30,819 nucleotides of DNA from positions 1 through 30,819 of the forward strand of contig JAJTCL010000001.1 of the NCBI GenBank assembly GCA_021323255.1, read 5' to 3'. The stretch comes from Propionibacteriaceae bacterium (lineage in GTDB: Bacteria; Actinomycetota; Actinomycetes; Propionibacteriales; Propionibacteriaceae). Below are positions 24,176-30,819 of this stretch, piece after piece; position 1 is the stretch's first letter; each line of letters starts with the position of its first letter. Made by a program: the position numbers and the translations under genes. The notes beneath the pieces were generated by a model. It was not told the origin of the DNA, ran no database searches, and worked only from the letters and a program-made list of their open reading frames with translations.

Positions 24176-25200
24176 GCACGGCGGTCGCCGTAGTGCTGCT
24201 GCTGGCCGTGGTCGTGTACGCGGTCTTCGGAGGCGCCGACTTTGGAGCGGGCTTCTGGGACCTCACCGCAGGCGGGCCGCAGCGCGGCGAACGTCCGCGC
24301 GACGTCATCGAGCACTCCATCGGACCGGTCTGGGAAGCCAACCACGTCTGGTTGATCTTCATCTTCGTGATCTTGTGGACGTCGTTCCCGGAGGCATACG
24401 CCTCGATCACGCTGACCCTTTTCGTGCCGCTGACCATCGCAGCCCTCGGCATTGTGCTGCGAGGGGCCAGCTTTGCATTCCGGAAGGCTGTCGTCGATAT
24501 GCGTTATCGCCGGGCTTTCGGGGCCGCGTTTGCCGTTTCCTCGGTGCTGGTGCCCTACTGCATGGGAGCCATTGCCGGCGGCATCGCCTCCGGACGAGTA
24601 CCGGCTGGGGGCCAGGCTGGGGATCCGGTGCAGAGCTGGATCAATCCGACTTCCGTCCTCGGCGGTGTCCTCGCTGTGGCAGCCGCGGCGTACCTCGCCG
24701 CGGTCTATCTCGTCTGGGACGCACGGCGCCTGGATGCGGAGATGGCCGAATACTTTCGCCGCAGAGCCGTTGCCGCAGCCGCTGGAGTCGGCGTCATCGG
24801 CCTTGTCGGCATCTTTGTGCTCGCCGGTGACGCGTCGTATCTCTTCGACGGTTTGACGTCACGAGCATTGCCGCTGGTCATTCTCAGCGCTCTGTGCGGG
24901 CTCGGTGCGCTCGTGCTGCTGGTTCGCAACGCTCCCCGGGGTGCTCGGCTGCTCGCCGTCATTGCCGTCGCAAGCGTCATCGTCGGCTGGGGCGTGGCCC
25001 AGTGGCCCTACCTGTTGCCGGAGAGCCTGACCTTCTCGGCGGCTGCGGCTCCTGGCGGCACCCAGGCGGCTGTGTTGGTTGTGGTTCTGCTCGCAGGCGC
25101 AATCGTTGTGCCAGGGTTCGTACTGCTCTTCGTCCTTCATCAGAAGGGACTTCTTCCGGAGGAAGGTGTGGAGGATCGGCCGGCTGTCGAGCGCGGGTGA
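24172..25200 (+). CDS. cydB: Cytochrome bd oxidase subunit II
   Basis: This is the second structural subunit of bd oxidase, an integral membrane protein of 342 aa with about 8-9 hydrophobic segments. Recognisable family stretches are VYAVFGGADFGAGFWDL near the N-terminus, IGPVWEANHVWLIF and LWTSFPEAYASI. GTG 24172 overlaps the cydA TGA (GTGA), preceded by GAGGAGG. The cydCD maturation transporter genes are not next to it here. The gene ends 21 bp from the convergent MpaB-like gene. Confidence 0.92.
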   Translation: MSTAVAVVLLLAVVVYAVFGGADFGAGFWDLTAGGPQRGERPRDVIEHSIGPVWEANHVWLIFIFVILWTSFPEAYASITLTLFVPLTIAALGIVLRGASFAFRKAVVDMRYRRAFGAAFAVSSVLVPYCMGAIAGGIASGRVPAGGQAGDPVQSWINPTSVLGGVLAVAAAAYLAAVYLVWDARRLDAEMAEYFRRRAVAAAAGVGVIGLVGIFVLAGDASYLFDGLTSRALPLVILSALCGLGALVLLVRNAPRGARLLAVIAVASVIVGWGVAQWPYLLPESLTFSAAAAPGGTQAAVLVVVLLAGAIVVPGFVLLFVLHQKGLLPEEGVEDRPAVERG

Positions 25201-25221
25201 CTCGGAGGGCCGACCTATCGC

Positions 25222-26085
25222 TCAACTGGATGCTGATGAATCATCGGTGAGCGCCCAGCGCAGTGTGTGCATGGCAGAACGACCCAGCGGTCTGACCAGG
25301 GCACGTTCGGTGATCGGCAGTGCCGGCAGCAGCAGTTGGGTACGGGCCCAGCTTGGCAAGATGGAGACCGCGCTTGCCGCAAGCAGGTGGTAGCCGGCTC
25401 GCGTGAGCCCAGTGAATGGTGGGCGCACCAAAAGCAGGCTGCTCGCCTCTCGGGCCAGACCGGAGCCACTGAGCTCGGGCCGGTAGCTCTCCAGGGTCGC
25501 AGTCAGCTCAGCAACGGTCGTCGGTGGGTCGAGAACGCCCAGTTTGGCGGCAACAAGGCCGGTTTGGCGGACGTAGTCGTCAGCTTCCGCTGACGTCAGC
25601 GCGTCGGCACCGAAGGCCTCAAATGCCCTGAGGAAGCTGTCCACTTCGGCGACATGGACCCACATGAGCAGATGCGGGTCGTCGGCGGCGTACGGCCTGC
25701 CATCCGGGGTCGTCCCATGCACTCGGCGATGGATCGCCCGGACGGCAGCGATTGAGCGCTCGGCGTCAGGCACCGTGCCGTATGTGGTCATGGCGACATA
25801 CCTGCTGGTGCGCTGGAATCGGCCCCAGAAGTCGCGGCGGAAGCCGGCGTGCTCAACGACCGCATGCAGCGCTACTGGATGGAGCGCCTGCAGCAGCAAT
25901 GCACGAATCCCCCCGACGAACATCGACGTATCGCCGTGCACCCGCCAGATCGCATCCCGCTCATCGAACCAACGCTCGCCTGCGCGCCAGATCTCGGCAT
26001 GCTGCGCCTCGAAGTCACCGGCCACGCGTTCCCGTACGGCTTTCGCGATACTGTCGCGCGGATTGGGGAGTGTCCCGATCACCAC
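25222..26085 (-). CDS. MpaB-like oxygenase (DUF2236)
   Basis: This 287-aa protein belongs to the DUF2236/MpaB family of helical, haem-binding oxygenases, common in Actinomycetota and related to latex-clearing protein (Lcp) and mycophenolate MpaB'. Family features are WRVHGDTSMFVGGIRALLLQALHPVA (about 46-71), GRFQRTSRYVAMTTYGT (92-106) and the ADDPHLLMWVHVAEVDSFL stretch with its conserved His. The start is GTG 26085. Substrate is unknown. It follows the PspC-like gene by 54 bp on the same strand and could be co-transcribed. Confidence 0.87.
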   Translation of the reverse strand: MVIGTLPNPRDSIAKAVRERVAGDFEAQHAEIWRAGERWFDERDAIWRVHGDTSMFVGGIRALLLQALHPVALHAVVEHAGFRRDFWGRFQRTSRYVAMTTYGTVPDAERSIAAVRAIHRRVHGTTPDGRPYAADDPHLLMWVHVAEVDSFLRAFEAFGADALTSAEADDYVRQTGLVAAKLGVLDPPTTVAELTATLESYRPELSGSGLAREASSLLLVRPPFTGLTRAGYHLLAASAVSILPSWARTQLLLPALPITERALVRPLGRSAMHTLRWALTDDSSASS

Positions 26086-26139
26086 ATAGCGGAGCGTATG
26101 CGCTGACCGAAGCGCAGCCGCGGGTACAACTGCCCGCGC

Positions 26140-26349
26140 TCAAGTCGGCGGCGGGATCTTCCTCGCGTCAGGGACGATGATCCACATCAGTAGGTAGATC
26201 ACCAGTCCCGATCCACCGACCACGGCGAGTACCAGGAAGAGCACGCGGATCAGCGTCGCGTCGACGTTGAAGTACTCGGCCAGGCCGCCACACACACCGG
26301 CCACCATGCGTTGGCTCCGGCTGCGGTATAGCTTGCGGGGTTCTTCCAT
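26140..26349 (-). CDS. PspC-domain small membrane protein
   Basis: This is a 69-aa PspC-family protein: MEEPRKLYRSRSQRMVAGVCGGLAEYFNVD then one or two hydrophobic segments (LIRVLFLVLAVVGGSGLVIYLLMWIIV) and the short basic DARKIPPPT tail. The GVCGGLAEYF and LLMWIIVP stretches are diagnostic. PspC proteins act in envelope stress. I chose ATG 26349, since the frame above it to 26448 has no family resemblance; AGAGGCAGG is about 5-8 nt upstream of it. Confidence 0.9.
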   Translation of the reverse strand: MEEPRKLYRSRSQRMVAGVCGGLAEYFNVDATLIRVLFLVLAVVGGSGLVIYLLMWIIVPDARKIPPPT

Positions 26350-26731
26350 TGCCTGCCTCTCTCGATTCGGCCCGATGGCCAGCGATCCCCCGTGAGATGA
26401 GCGTTTCACCATTTCGGCTGTCCGGACAACCTCCAGTGCTTCGGTCACTGCATCCCCGAGGCACTCGGTGATTGCCAGTGGGGGTACGAGAAATCGTCGC
26501 CAAATCGAACCGCCAGAGCATCGGGAACGTACTCATCAAAGAAGCTGAGCAGATCTGGGCAATGGACACATCTCATTTATGGCATAGCGGAAGAAATGGG
26601 CCCTGTCGTATTCTGGTGACTCGGCGCTGATCGTAAAAATGGAAATTCTCATCTCCCTTTCATGACGCTCTAGTGAAATGCAAGGGTGGTGACCAAGTCG
26701 CACTCGGGGGTCTGAGGAATCAGGCGGGCCG
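26350..26731. other. Intergenic region between PspC-like gene and ABC operon (382 bp)
   Basis: No gene is supported here. The stretch about 26560-26680 is visibly more A+T rich than its surroundings, which could hold promoters for both divergent transcripts. A short inverted repeat CCGAG-GCA-CTCGG lies at 26456-26468. Minus-strand open frames here (26168-26569 and 26536-26766) have no protein-like character. I could not place a -35/-10 pair confidently. Confidence 0.4.
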
Positions 26732-27703
26732 ATGGCAAACATCTCCGTGGAAGCGATCCATCTCACGAAACACTACGGCGCGTACAACGCCGTTGACGAT
26801 GTCAGCTTTTCGGGGTCCCAGGGCGAAATCATCGGCTTGCTCGGCCCTAATGGAGCCGGCAAGACGACGACGATTCGACTGCTGACTACAGTGCTCGGGC
26901 CCACCAGCGGTGAGTTCTCCATCGCGGGCCATCAGTCCACCGCGGCGACTGAGATTCGGCGCTGTATCGGTGTGCTGCCCGAGAGCAGCGGCTACCCGAG
27001 TCATCAGACTGGGGGCGAATACCTGCGCTTCTATGCGCGCCTGTATGGCTTGAGCCGCCGTCAGGCACGCAGCCTGAGTGTTGAGCTGTTAGCTGCCGTC
27101 GGGCTGGAACAATGGGGCCGATCCCGAATTTCCATCTATAGCAGGGGGATGCGGCAGCGGCTCGGGATTGCCCGAGCACTCGTCAACGACCCGTCGGTGG
27201 TATTTCTGGACGAGCCGACGCTGGGGCTGGATCCGGCCGGTCAAGCTCAGGTTCTCGACATTATTCGCACCGTCGCCAACGCCCGCGACGCGACTGTCGT
27301 GTTGAGCACTCACCTACTTCCCGAGGTGGAGCAAGTCTGTTCCAAGGTAGTGATCTTGAATCAGGGCAGGGTGCTGGTATCCGGCAGTGTCGGGGAGGTG
27401 ATCGGCAGGGCCCTGATCGAGCACTCTGCTCATCTCCGAGTGCCGCTCCATCATGTTGAGCGCGCTCGGCAGGCGCTGATGCAATTCCCTGGTCTCACCA
27501 TCAATCAGGTCGAAGGTCAGCCGGATCTGCTGCGGATTGCTGTTGAGACACCAGGTGCTGCCTCAGCTGCCTCGCCAGCAGAGGCGATGAACGCCGGCCT
27601 GACAGCAGTCACGGCGGCAGGGATCCCAGTCCTCCGGTTTGAGCTGGAAGGTGCGCGCTTGTCAGATGCGTTCCTCAAGATGACCAGCGAGGCCGTCGCA
27701 TGA
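26732..27703 (+). CDS. ABC transporter ATP-binding protein
   Basis: This is a 323-aa ATPase of an ABC-2-type exporter (CcmA/NatA-like). Walker A is G38-P-N-G-A-G-K-T-T46, signature YSRGMRQRL (136-144, where the usual LSGG is YSRG), Walker B VVFLDEP (156-162), and the switch His is H194. The C-terminal region (from about 220) is an accessory domain. ATG 26732 is the start. Its stop overlaps the permease start by 4 bp (ATGA). It powers export by the next gene's membrane protein. Confidence 0.92.
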   Translation: MANISVEAIHLTKHYGAYNAVDDVSFSGSQGEIIGLLGPNGAGKTTTIRLLTTVLGPTSGEFSIAGHQSTAATEIRRCIGVLPESSGYPSHQTGGEYLRFYARLYGLSRRQARSLSVELLAAVGLEQWGRSRISIYSRGMRQRLGIARALVNDPSVVFLDEPTLGLDPAGQAQVLDIIRTVANARDATVVLSTHLLPEVEQVCSKVVILNQGRVLVSGSVGEVIGRALIEHSAHLRVPLHHVERARQALMQFPGLTINQVEGQPDLLRIAVETPGAASAASPAEAMNAGLTAVTAAGIPVLRFELEGARLSDAFLKMTSEAVA

Positions 27704-28539
27704 CGCTGCAAGTAGCACCGCCTGCGGTTGGCACCCGGCAGGATGTGCAAGCCGGCGAAGGCCAGCCCGGCTGGCTTGTCGTCGCCCAGCAAGAATGCCG
27801 TGATCTGTGGACCAGTGGGCGCGGGTTGATTCTGCTGTTTCTGTTCAGCGTTTTGTTGAGCGCCGTGACCTACCTGACCTCGACCAACCAAGCCCTGAAC
27901 TTCCTCGAGCAACGCGAGTCAGTCAATCTCGTCCTGCAGTTTGCGGTCGCTGTGGGCGTTCTGGCGACGTTGGTCGTGGGAGCTGATGGGATCAGCGGGG
28001 AGCGCGAGCGCGGAACGTTGGAGACCCTACTGGTCACACCGGTCGCGCGACGCTCGATCATTGTGGGCAAGCTCATCGCCGCTCTGACGCTGTGGTTTGC
28101 CACATTCGGAGTCAGCATCCCGTACCTGTGGGTGCTCGGTCGTGAGGTGGGCATTCTGGGACCGGCGCTGGCACTCGGCTTCGGCGTGGGGACCTTGCTG
28201 GCCGTCGGCCTGGGTTCGATCGGCTTGTTGATCAGTGCAGCGTGCAACTCGAACAAGACCAGCATCGCGGCCAGCATCTTCTTGTTGCTGATCTTGTTCG
28301 CACCAACTCAACTGCCCAGCGGATTGCCGCAGGGCTGGTTCTTCGAGGTACTGCTGCGAGCCAATCCGGTGGCCTCAGGGCTCGCGTACATCTCCGCGCT
28401 GCTCGTGGAGGGCCACGCCTGGACTCAGGACCTCTCCTACCTGATCACGCCGCTGCTCACAGCGATCATCGCGGGCAGCGCGCTCATCTTCGCGGGTCCT
28501 CAGCTGGTACGGCTGACGCGAGGGGTGAATGCGGGATGA
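27700..28539 (+). CDS. ABC-2 type transporter permease
   Basis: This is a 279-aa integral membrane protein with about six transmembrane segments. The first segment is GLILLFLFSVLLSAVTYL; the GADGISGERERGTLETLLVTPVARRSIIVGK stretch (about 94-124) is the conserved EAA-like cytoplasmic signature of ABC-2 permeases. The N-terminus (1-30) is hydrophilic and lies in the cytosol. It overlaps the ATPase gene upstream (ATGA) and the next gene downstream (ATGA), so the three are translationally coupled. Exported substrate unknown. Confidence 0.9.
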   Translation: MTLQVAPPAVGTRQDVQAGEGQPGWLVVAQQECRDLWTSGRGLILLFLFSVLLSAVTYLTSTNQALNFLEQRESVNLVLQFAVAVGVLATLVVGADGISGERERGTLETLLVTPVARRSIIVGKLIAALTLWFATFGVSIPYLWVLGREVGILGPALALGFGVGTLLAVGLGSIGLLISAACNSNKTSIAASIFLLLILFAPTQLPSGLPQGWFFEVLLRANPVASGLAYISALLVEGHAWTQDLSYLITPLLTAIIAGSALIFAGPQLVRLTRGVNAG

Positions 28540-29081
28540 GGAAGCTGCTCGTGATTGGGGTTCTGGTCGGTGTCTTCGCCTGTCTGTCGGCGCCTGCTGT
28601 TGCGGCGCCGCTGAGGGTGCAGGTAGTCGCCGAACCGGCGCGCGTCGAGACGGTCCTTGGCGGCCGCTTCGTGATCACCACCGAGGTGAGGAATACCGGC
28701 GCTGCAGCGACCGGCGACATCCTGGCGCACCTGAACGTGGCGAGCATCGAGGGCACCGTCTATGTCGATCCGGAGGATTGGTCGCCGAGTCGCAGCCAGC
28801 AACTGTCCCTGAAACCGGGCGAAAGCCGGAAGCTCTCCTGGGAGTTGCAGGCCGTCAATTCCGGCCACTTCGCTGCGTATGTTGTCATCGTGCCGTTCGG
28901 CAGCACGGTAGCCGGCAATGAGGAGTTACTGATCAGCCCGCTCGTCGATGTTGCCGTCGCAAGCCGGTCCACATTGACGGCCCAAGGTGCACTGCCTATT
29001 GTCCTGTCGGTCCCCTTGCTACTCGGCTTGGCCGCCGCCGGTGTGTACTTCGGGGCTCGCCGTCGAGGCTCGAAGCGATGA
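28536..29081 (+). CDS. Membrane-anchored secreted protein with Ig-like/NEW3-type domain
   Basis: This 181-aa protein has a signal peptide (1 to about 24, ending AVAA), an extracytoplasmic beta-rich domain of about residues 27-140 (VNTGAAATG-like turns; LSLKPGESRKLSWELQAV) resembling CARDB/NEW3-type Ig-like folds, and a C-terminal membrane helix (about 152-174) before a basic GARRRGSKR tail. It sits between the permease and glycosyltransferase genes, overlapping both by 4 bp. It probably assists the exporter on the outer face; no enzymatic residues are evident. Domain family assignment is by pattern only. Confidence 0.72.
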   Translation: MRKLLVIGVLVGVFACLSAPAVAAPLRVQVVAEPARVETVLGGRFVITTEVRNTGAAATGDILAHLNVASIEGTVYVDPEDWSPSRSQQLSLKPGESRKLSWELQAVNSGHFAAYVVIVPFGSTVAGNEELLISPLVDVAVASRSTLTAQGALPIVLSVPLLLGLAAAGVYFGARRRGSKR

Positions 29082-30694
29082 AGCCTGACTCCCTGGTCCG
29101 CCTGCCCAACCCACAAGCGGCTCCAGAGCAACGGGACAGCGGAGGGGCGGCGCCCGCGGTGTCGGTCATCATCGCGACCTACAACGCCGGCCCACTGCTG
29201 GGGCAGGCATTGGATGCGCTCGCCGGTCAGAGTCTGCCCGCGCACCTGATCGAGATCATCGTTGTCGACGACGGTTCAACCGACGACACCTGGCGCTGTC
29301 TCAGTGAGCTGCAGGGCATGCGATCCAATCTCAAGATCTTCCAGCAGCCGCACACCGGAGGTCCCAGCGCAGGTCGCAATCGCGGTCTGTCCGAAGCCAC
29401 CGGTGGCTATGTCTTCTTTCACGATGCAGACGACTTCCTCGGTCCGGACGCGCTGCGGCGGCTGGTCAACCTGGCGCAGCAACAAGACTCTGACATCGTG
29501 ATCCCACGGGTCAGCTGGTTCGGGAAACCAGGCGCCAAGCCACCTTCGACCAGAACGGTGCTTGACGCTGACGTTGTGGACAACGGTGTCTGGGGCGCAC
29601 TGACCCCCCATAAGTTGGTCAGACGGTCGCTCATCGAAGCCCTGGAACTACGGTTCAACGAGGACATGGTGCAAGGTGAAGATCAAGTGTTCATGGCAAC
29701 CTGCCTCTTCGCTGCCCGCAAGATCAGCATCCTCGGTGGCAGGAACCTCTACAACCGGCGGCTGCTGCCTGACAACAGCAACCTGTCACGCCAGCGGCAG
29801 ACATTGGCCAACAAGCAGCTGACCACTACCCGGATGGTGGCGCTGGTGGTGGCGAACACCACACTGGGCGAGCGTCGGGATCGCCTGCTTCGCCGAGTCT
29901 TCGTACGCACCCTCTCGTCGGCTCTGAACCGCCCGTTCATGGCGGCCAGCCCCGAAGAACGGAAGGATTTCCTCGAAGTGATGCGCGGCGAGGTCTTTCC
30001 TCACATGCCACGTTCGGTGCTGGGCGAACTCGCCGATCCCCAGCGGCTACGGATGATCACCGCACAGATCGGCAAGGCGGAAGATCTTGTCGAGCTCAAT
30101 CAGGTGCTCCGCAAACCGCTCAGCTACGGTGCGGGCGATCTGCCGACCTACACGCTCGGGCCGCATCTCGACCAGCTCCTGAGCGTGGAAGCTCGCCAGG
30201 CCGGAGCGCCCCGGCTGCCCTCCTCGCCGACGCTCTGCGAGGTAGCAGTATCCCGGAGACGGCTGACCCTTACGGTGCGCCTGGAGGAGACCAGCGCCTC
30301 CTCCACTGGGCGGCTCAGACTGGCTGCCTGGCTTCCTGACAGCCAAGACTTTGTTGATCTTGGACCCGAGGCATCACGCCGGGGCTCGGTGCTCACCTTC
30401 AAGATCAGCGCTCGGCGCCTCTTGCGCGACGTGTCGGCTTCGTCGGAGCACCTGGGGGATGGCCTCAGCACCAAACGTCAATGGGTCCTGCTACTGCAGG
30501 CGGCGACAAAGGGAAGAATGACCGCGGCCAGCCCGATCGCGGTCGCCAGCGACGCGTTCCGGCCAGCGGCAGCTAACGGTGAAACGGGCGACTCCCGAAT
30601 CCAGGTCGGCGCCACCCCGCGCGGCTTGGTCGTGGTTACGGCGATGCGGACGAGCCGGGCGCCCCTGTGGCATCGTCACCGCTTGGTGGTCTGA
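29078..30694 (+). CDS. GT2-family glycosyltransferase with C-terminal extension
   Basis: This is a 538-aa GT-A glycosyltransferase of family 2. Conserved parts are SVIIATYNAGPL (29-40), DDGSTD (64-69), the DxD motif D116-A-D118 (FFHDADDF) and the catalytic E201-D202 (VQGEDQVF). Residues about 270-538 form a non-catalytic C-terminal region of helices then beta-rich segments, an arrangement like that of the wall teichoic acid glycosyltransferase TarS. There is no membrane segment. It overlaps the previous gene by 4 bp. Its likely role is glycosylation of a cell-envelope polymer exported or anchored by the neighbours; substrate is inference. Confidence 0.82.
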   Translation: MKPDSLVRLPNPQAAPEQRDSGGAAPAVSVIIATYNAGPLLGQALDALAGQSLPAHLIEIIVVDDGSTDDTWRCLSELQGMRSNLKIFQQPHTGGPSAGRNRGLSEATGGYVFFHDADDFLGPDALRRLVNLAQQQDSDIVIPRVSWFGKPGAKPPSTRTVLDADVVDNGVWGALTPHKLVRRSLIEALELRFNEDMVQGEDQVFMATCLFAARKISILGGRNLYNRRLLPDNSNLSRQRQTLANKQLTTTRMVALVVANTTLGERRDRLLRRVFVRTLSSALNRPFMAASPEERKDFLEVMRGEVFPHMPRSVLGELADPQRLRMITAQIGKAEDLVELNQVLRKPLSYGAGDLPTYTLGPHLDQLLSVEARQAGAPRLPSSPTLCEVAVSRRRLTLTVRLEETSASSTGRLRLAAWLPDSQDFVDLGPEASRRGSVLTFKISARRLLRDVSASSEHLGDGLSTKRQWVLLLQAATKGRMTAASPIAVASDAFRPAAANGETGDSRIQVGATPRGLVVVTAMRTSRAPLWHRHRLVV

Positions 30695-30711
30695 AGCGGC
30701 CCGTCAGCGTA

Positions 30712-30734
30712 CGACGGTGAAGCGCGTACCGTCG
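30712..30734. terminator. Weak hairpin after the GT2 gene
   Basis: CGACGGT (30712-30718) and ACCGTCG (30728-30734) form a 7-bp perfect stem with a 9-nt loop, 18 bp after the GT2 stop and 5 bp before the next probable start codon. No T-tract follows. It could be a terminator, or a leader structure for the next gene. Confidence 0.3.
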
Positions 30735-30738
30735 GTGT

Positions 30739-30819
30739 ATGCAGGGCGCAGCGGAGATCGGCCGCCGCAAGCGACGGTCCAACCGAGCCGTTGTGGCCGG
30801 GCTATCTCTCATCGTGGTG
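30739..30819 (+). CDS. Start of a probable exported or membrane protein (truncated by window end)
   Basis: ATG 30739 opens a frame with no stop to the end of the window (27 codons): MQGAAEIGRRKRRSNRAVV then a hydrophobic stretch AGLSLIVV. The basic n-region followed by a hydrophobic segment looks like a signal peptide or a single membrane anchor. The gene is 44 bp after GT2 and probably continues the same envelope cluster. Function cannot be assigned from this length. Confidence 0.5.
   Translation, partial: MQGAAEIGRRKRRSNRAVVAGLSLIVV

Overview
The window is high-GC DNA with frequent GTG starts, purine-rich ribosome binding sites and 4-bp ATGA/GTGA gene overlaps. Protein families (MpaB-type DUF2236 oxygenase, PspC, AbiEi-like gene, LuxR regulators, short-Q-loop CydAB) point to a soil-type Actinomycetota, perhaps Propionibacteriales; the genus is inference only. 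No rRNA, tRNA, CRISPR array or insertion sequence was seen.

Layout. 0.2-3.9 kb (+): a molybdopterin oxidoreductase broken by three 1-nt frameshifts, a small helical partner with a fourth frameshift, a hemerythrin-like protein and an acidic small protein. 3.9-9.1 kb (-): 2'-5' RNA ligase (thpR), LLM-type flavin oxidoreductase, MFS transporter, a tandem HD-GYP/LuxR regulator and a TetR regulator, the last divergent from a cupin gene whose promoter spacer holds a palindrome. 9.8-14.5 kb: a compact biosynthetic cluster of MDR dehydrogenase, PTPS homologue without catalytic residues, GT4 glycosyltransferase and methyltransferase (+), facing a GTP cyclohydrolase II/RibD-reductase fusion (-) with a 198-bp tail-to-tail overlap. 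14.5-16.5 kb: divergent NAD(P)-binding/MarR pair and a decayed AbiEi-like pseudogene. 16.7-19.8 kb (+): PQ-loop membrane protein, flavin monooxygenase, TPR-LuxR regulator. 19.8-25.2 kb: ndh-2 and zwf (-) divergent from cydAB (+), sharing a 210-bp regulatory region with a 41-bp symmetric element. 25.2-26.3 kb (-): MpaB-like oxygenase and PspC protein. 26.7-30.8 kb (+): an operon of ABC ATPase, permease, membrane-anchored surface protein and GT2 glycosyltransferase linked by three successive ATGA overlaps, then the start of another exported or membrane protein.

Most notable are: (1) the GTP-derived pathway, which pairs a canonical-looking GCH II with a reductase but no deaminase and a pterin-synthase fold stripped of zinc and catalytic residues; I recall a related, unresolved set of homologues in Streptomyces coelicolor (SCO6650/SCO6655). 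(2) Two copies of a 72-bp palindromic repeat built from four 11-nt units (4567-4638 and 16479-16550). (3) The ndh-2/zwf-cydAB respiratory module and its symmetric control region. Single-base homopolymer indels cluster in the first 3 kb, so some broken genes may be sequencing errors.
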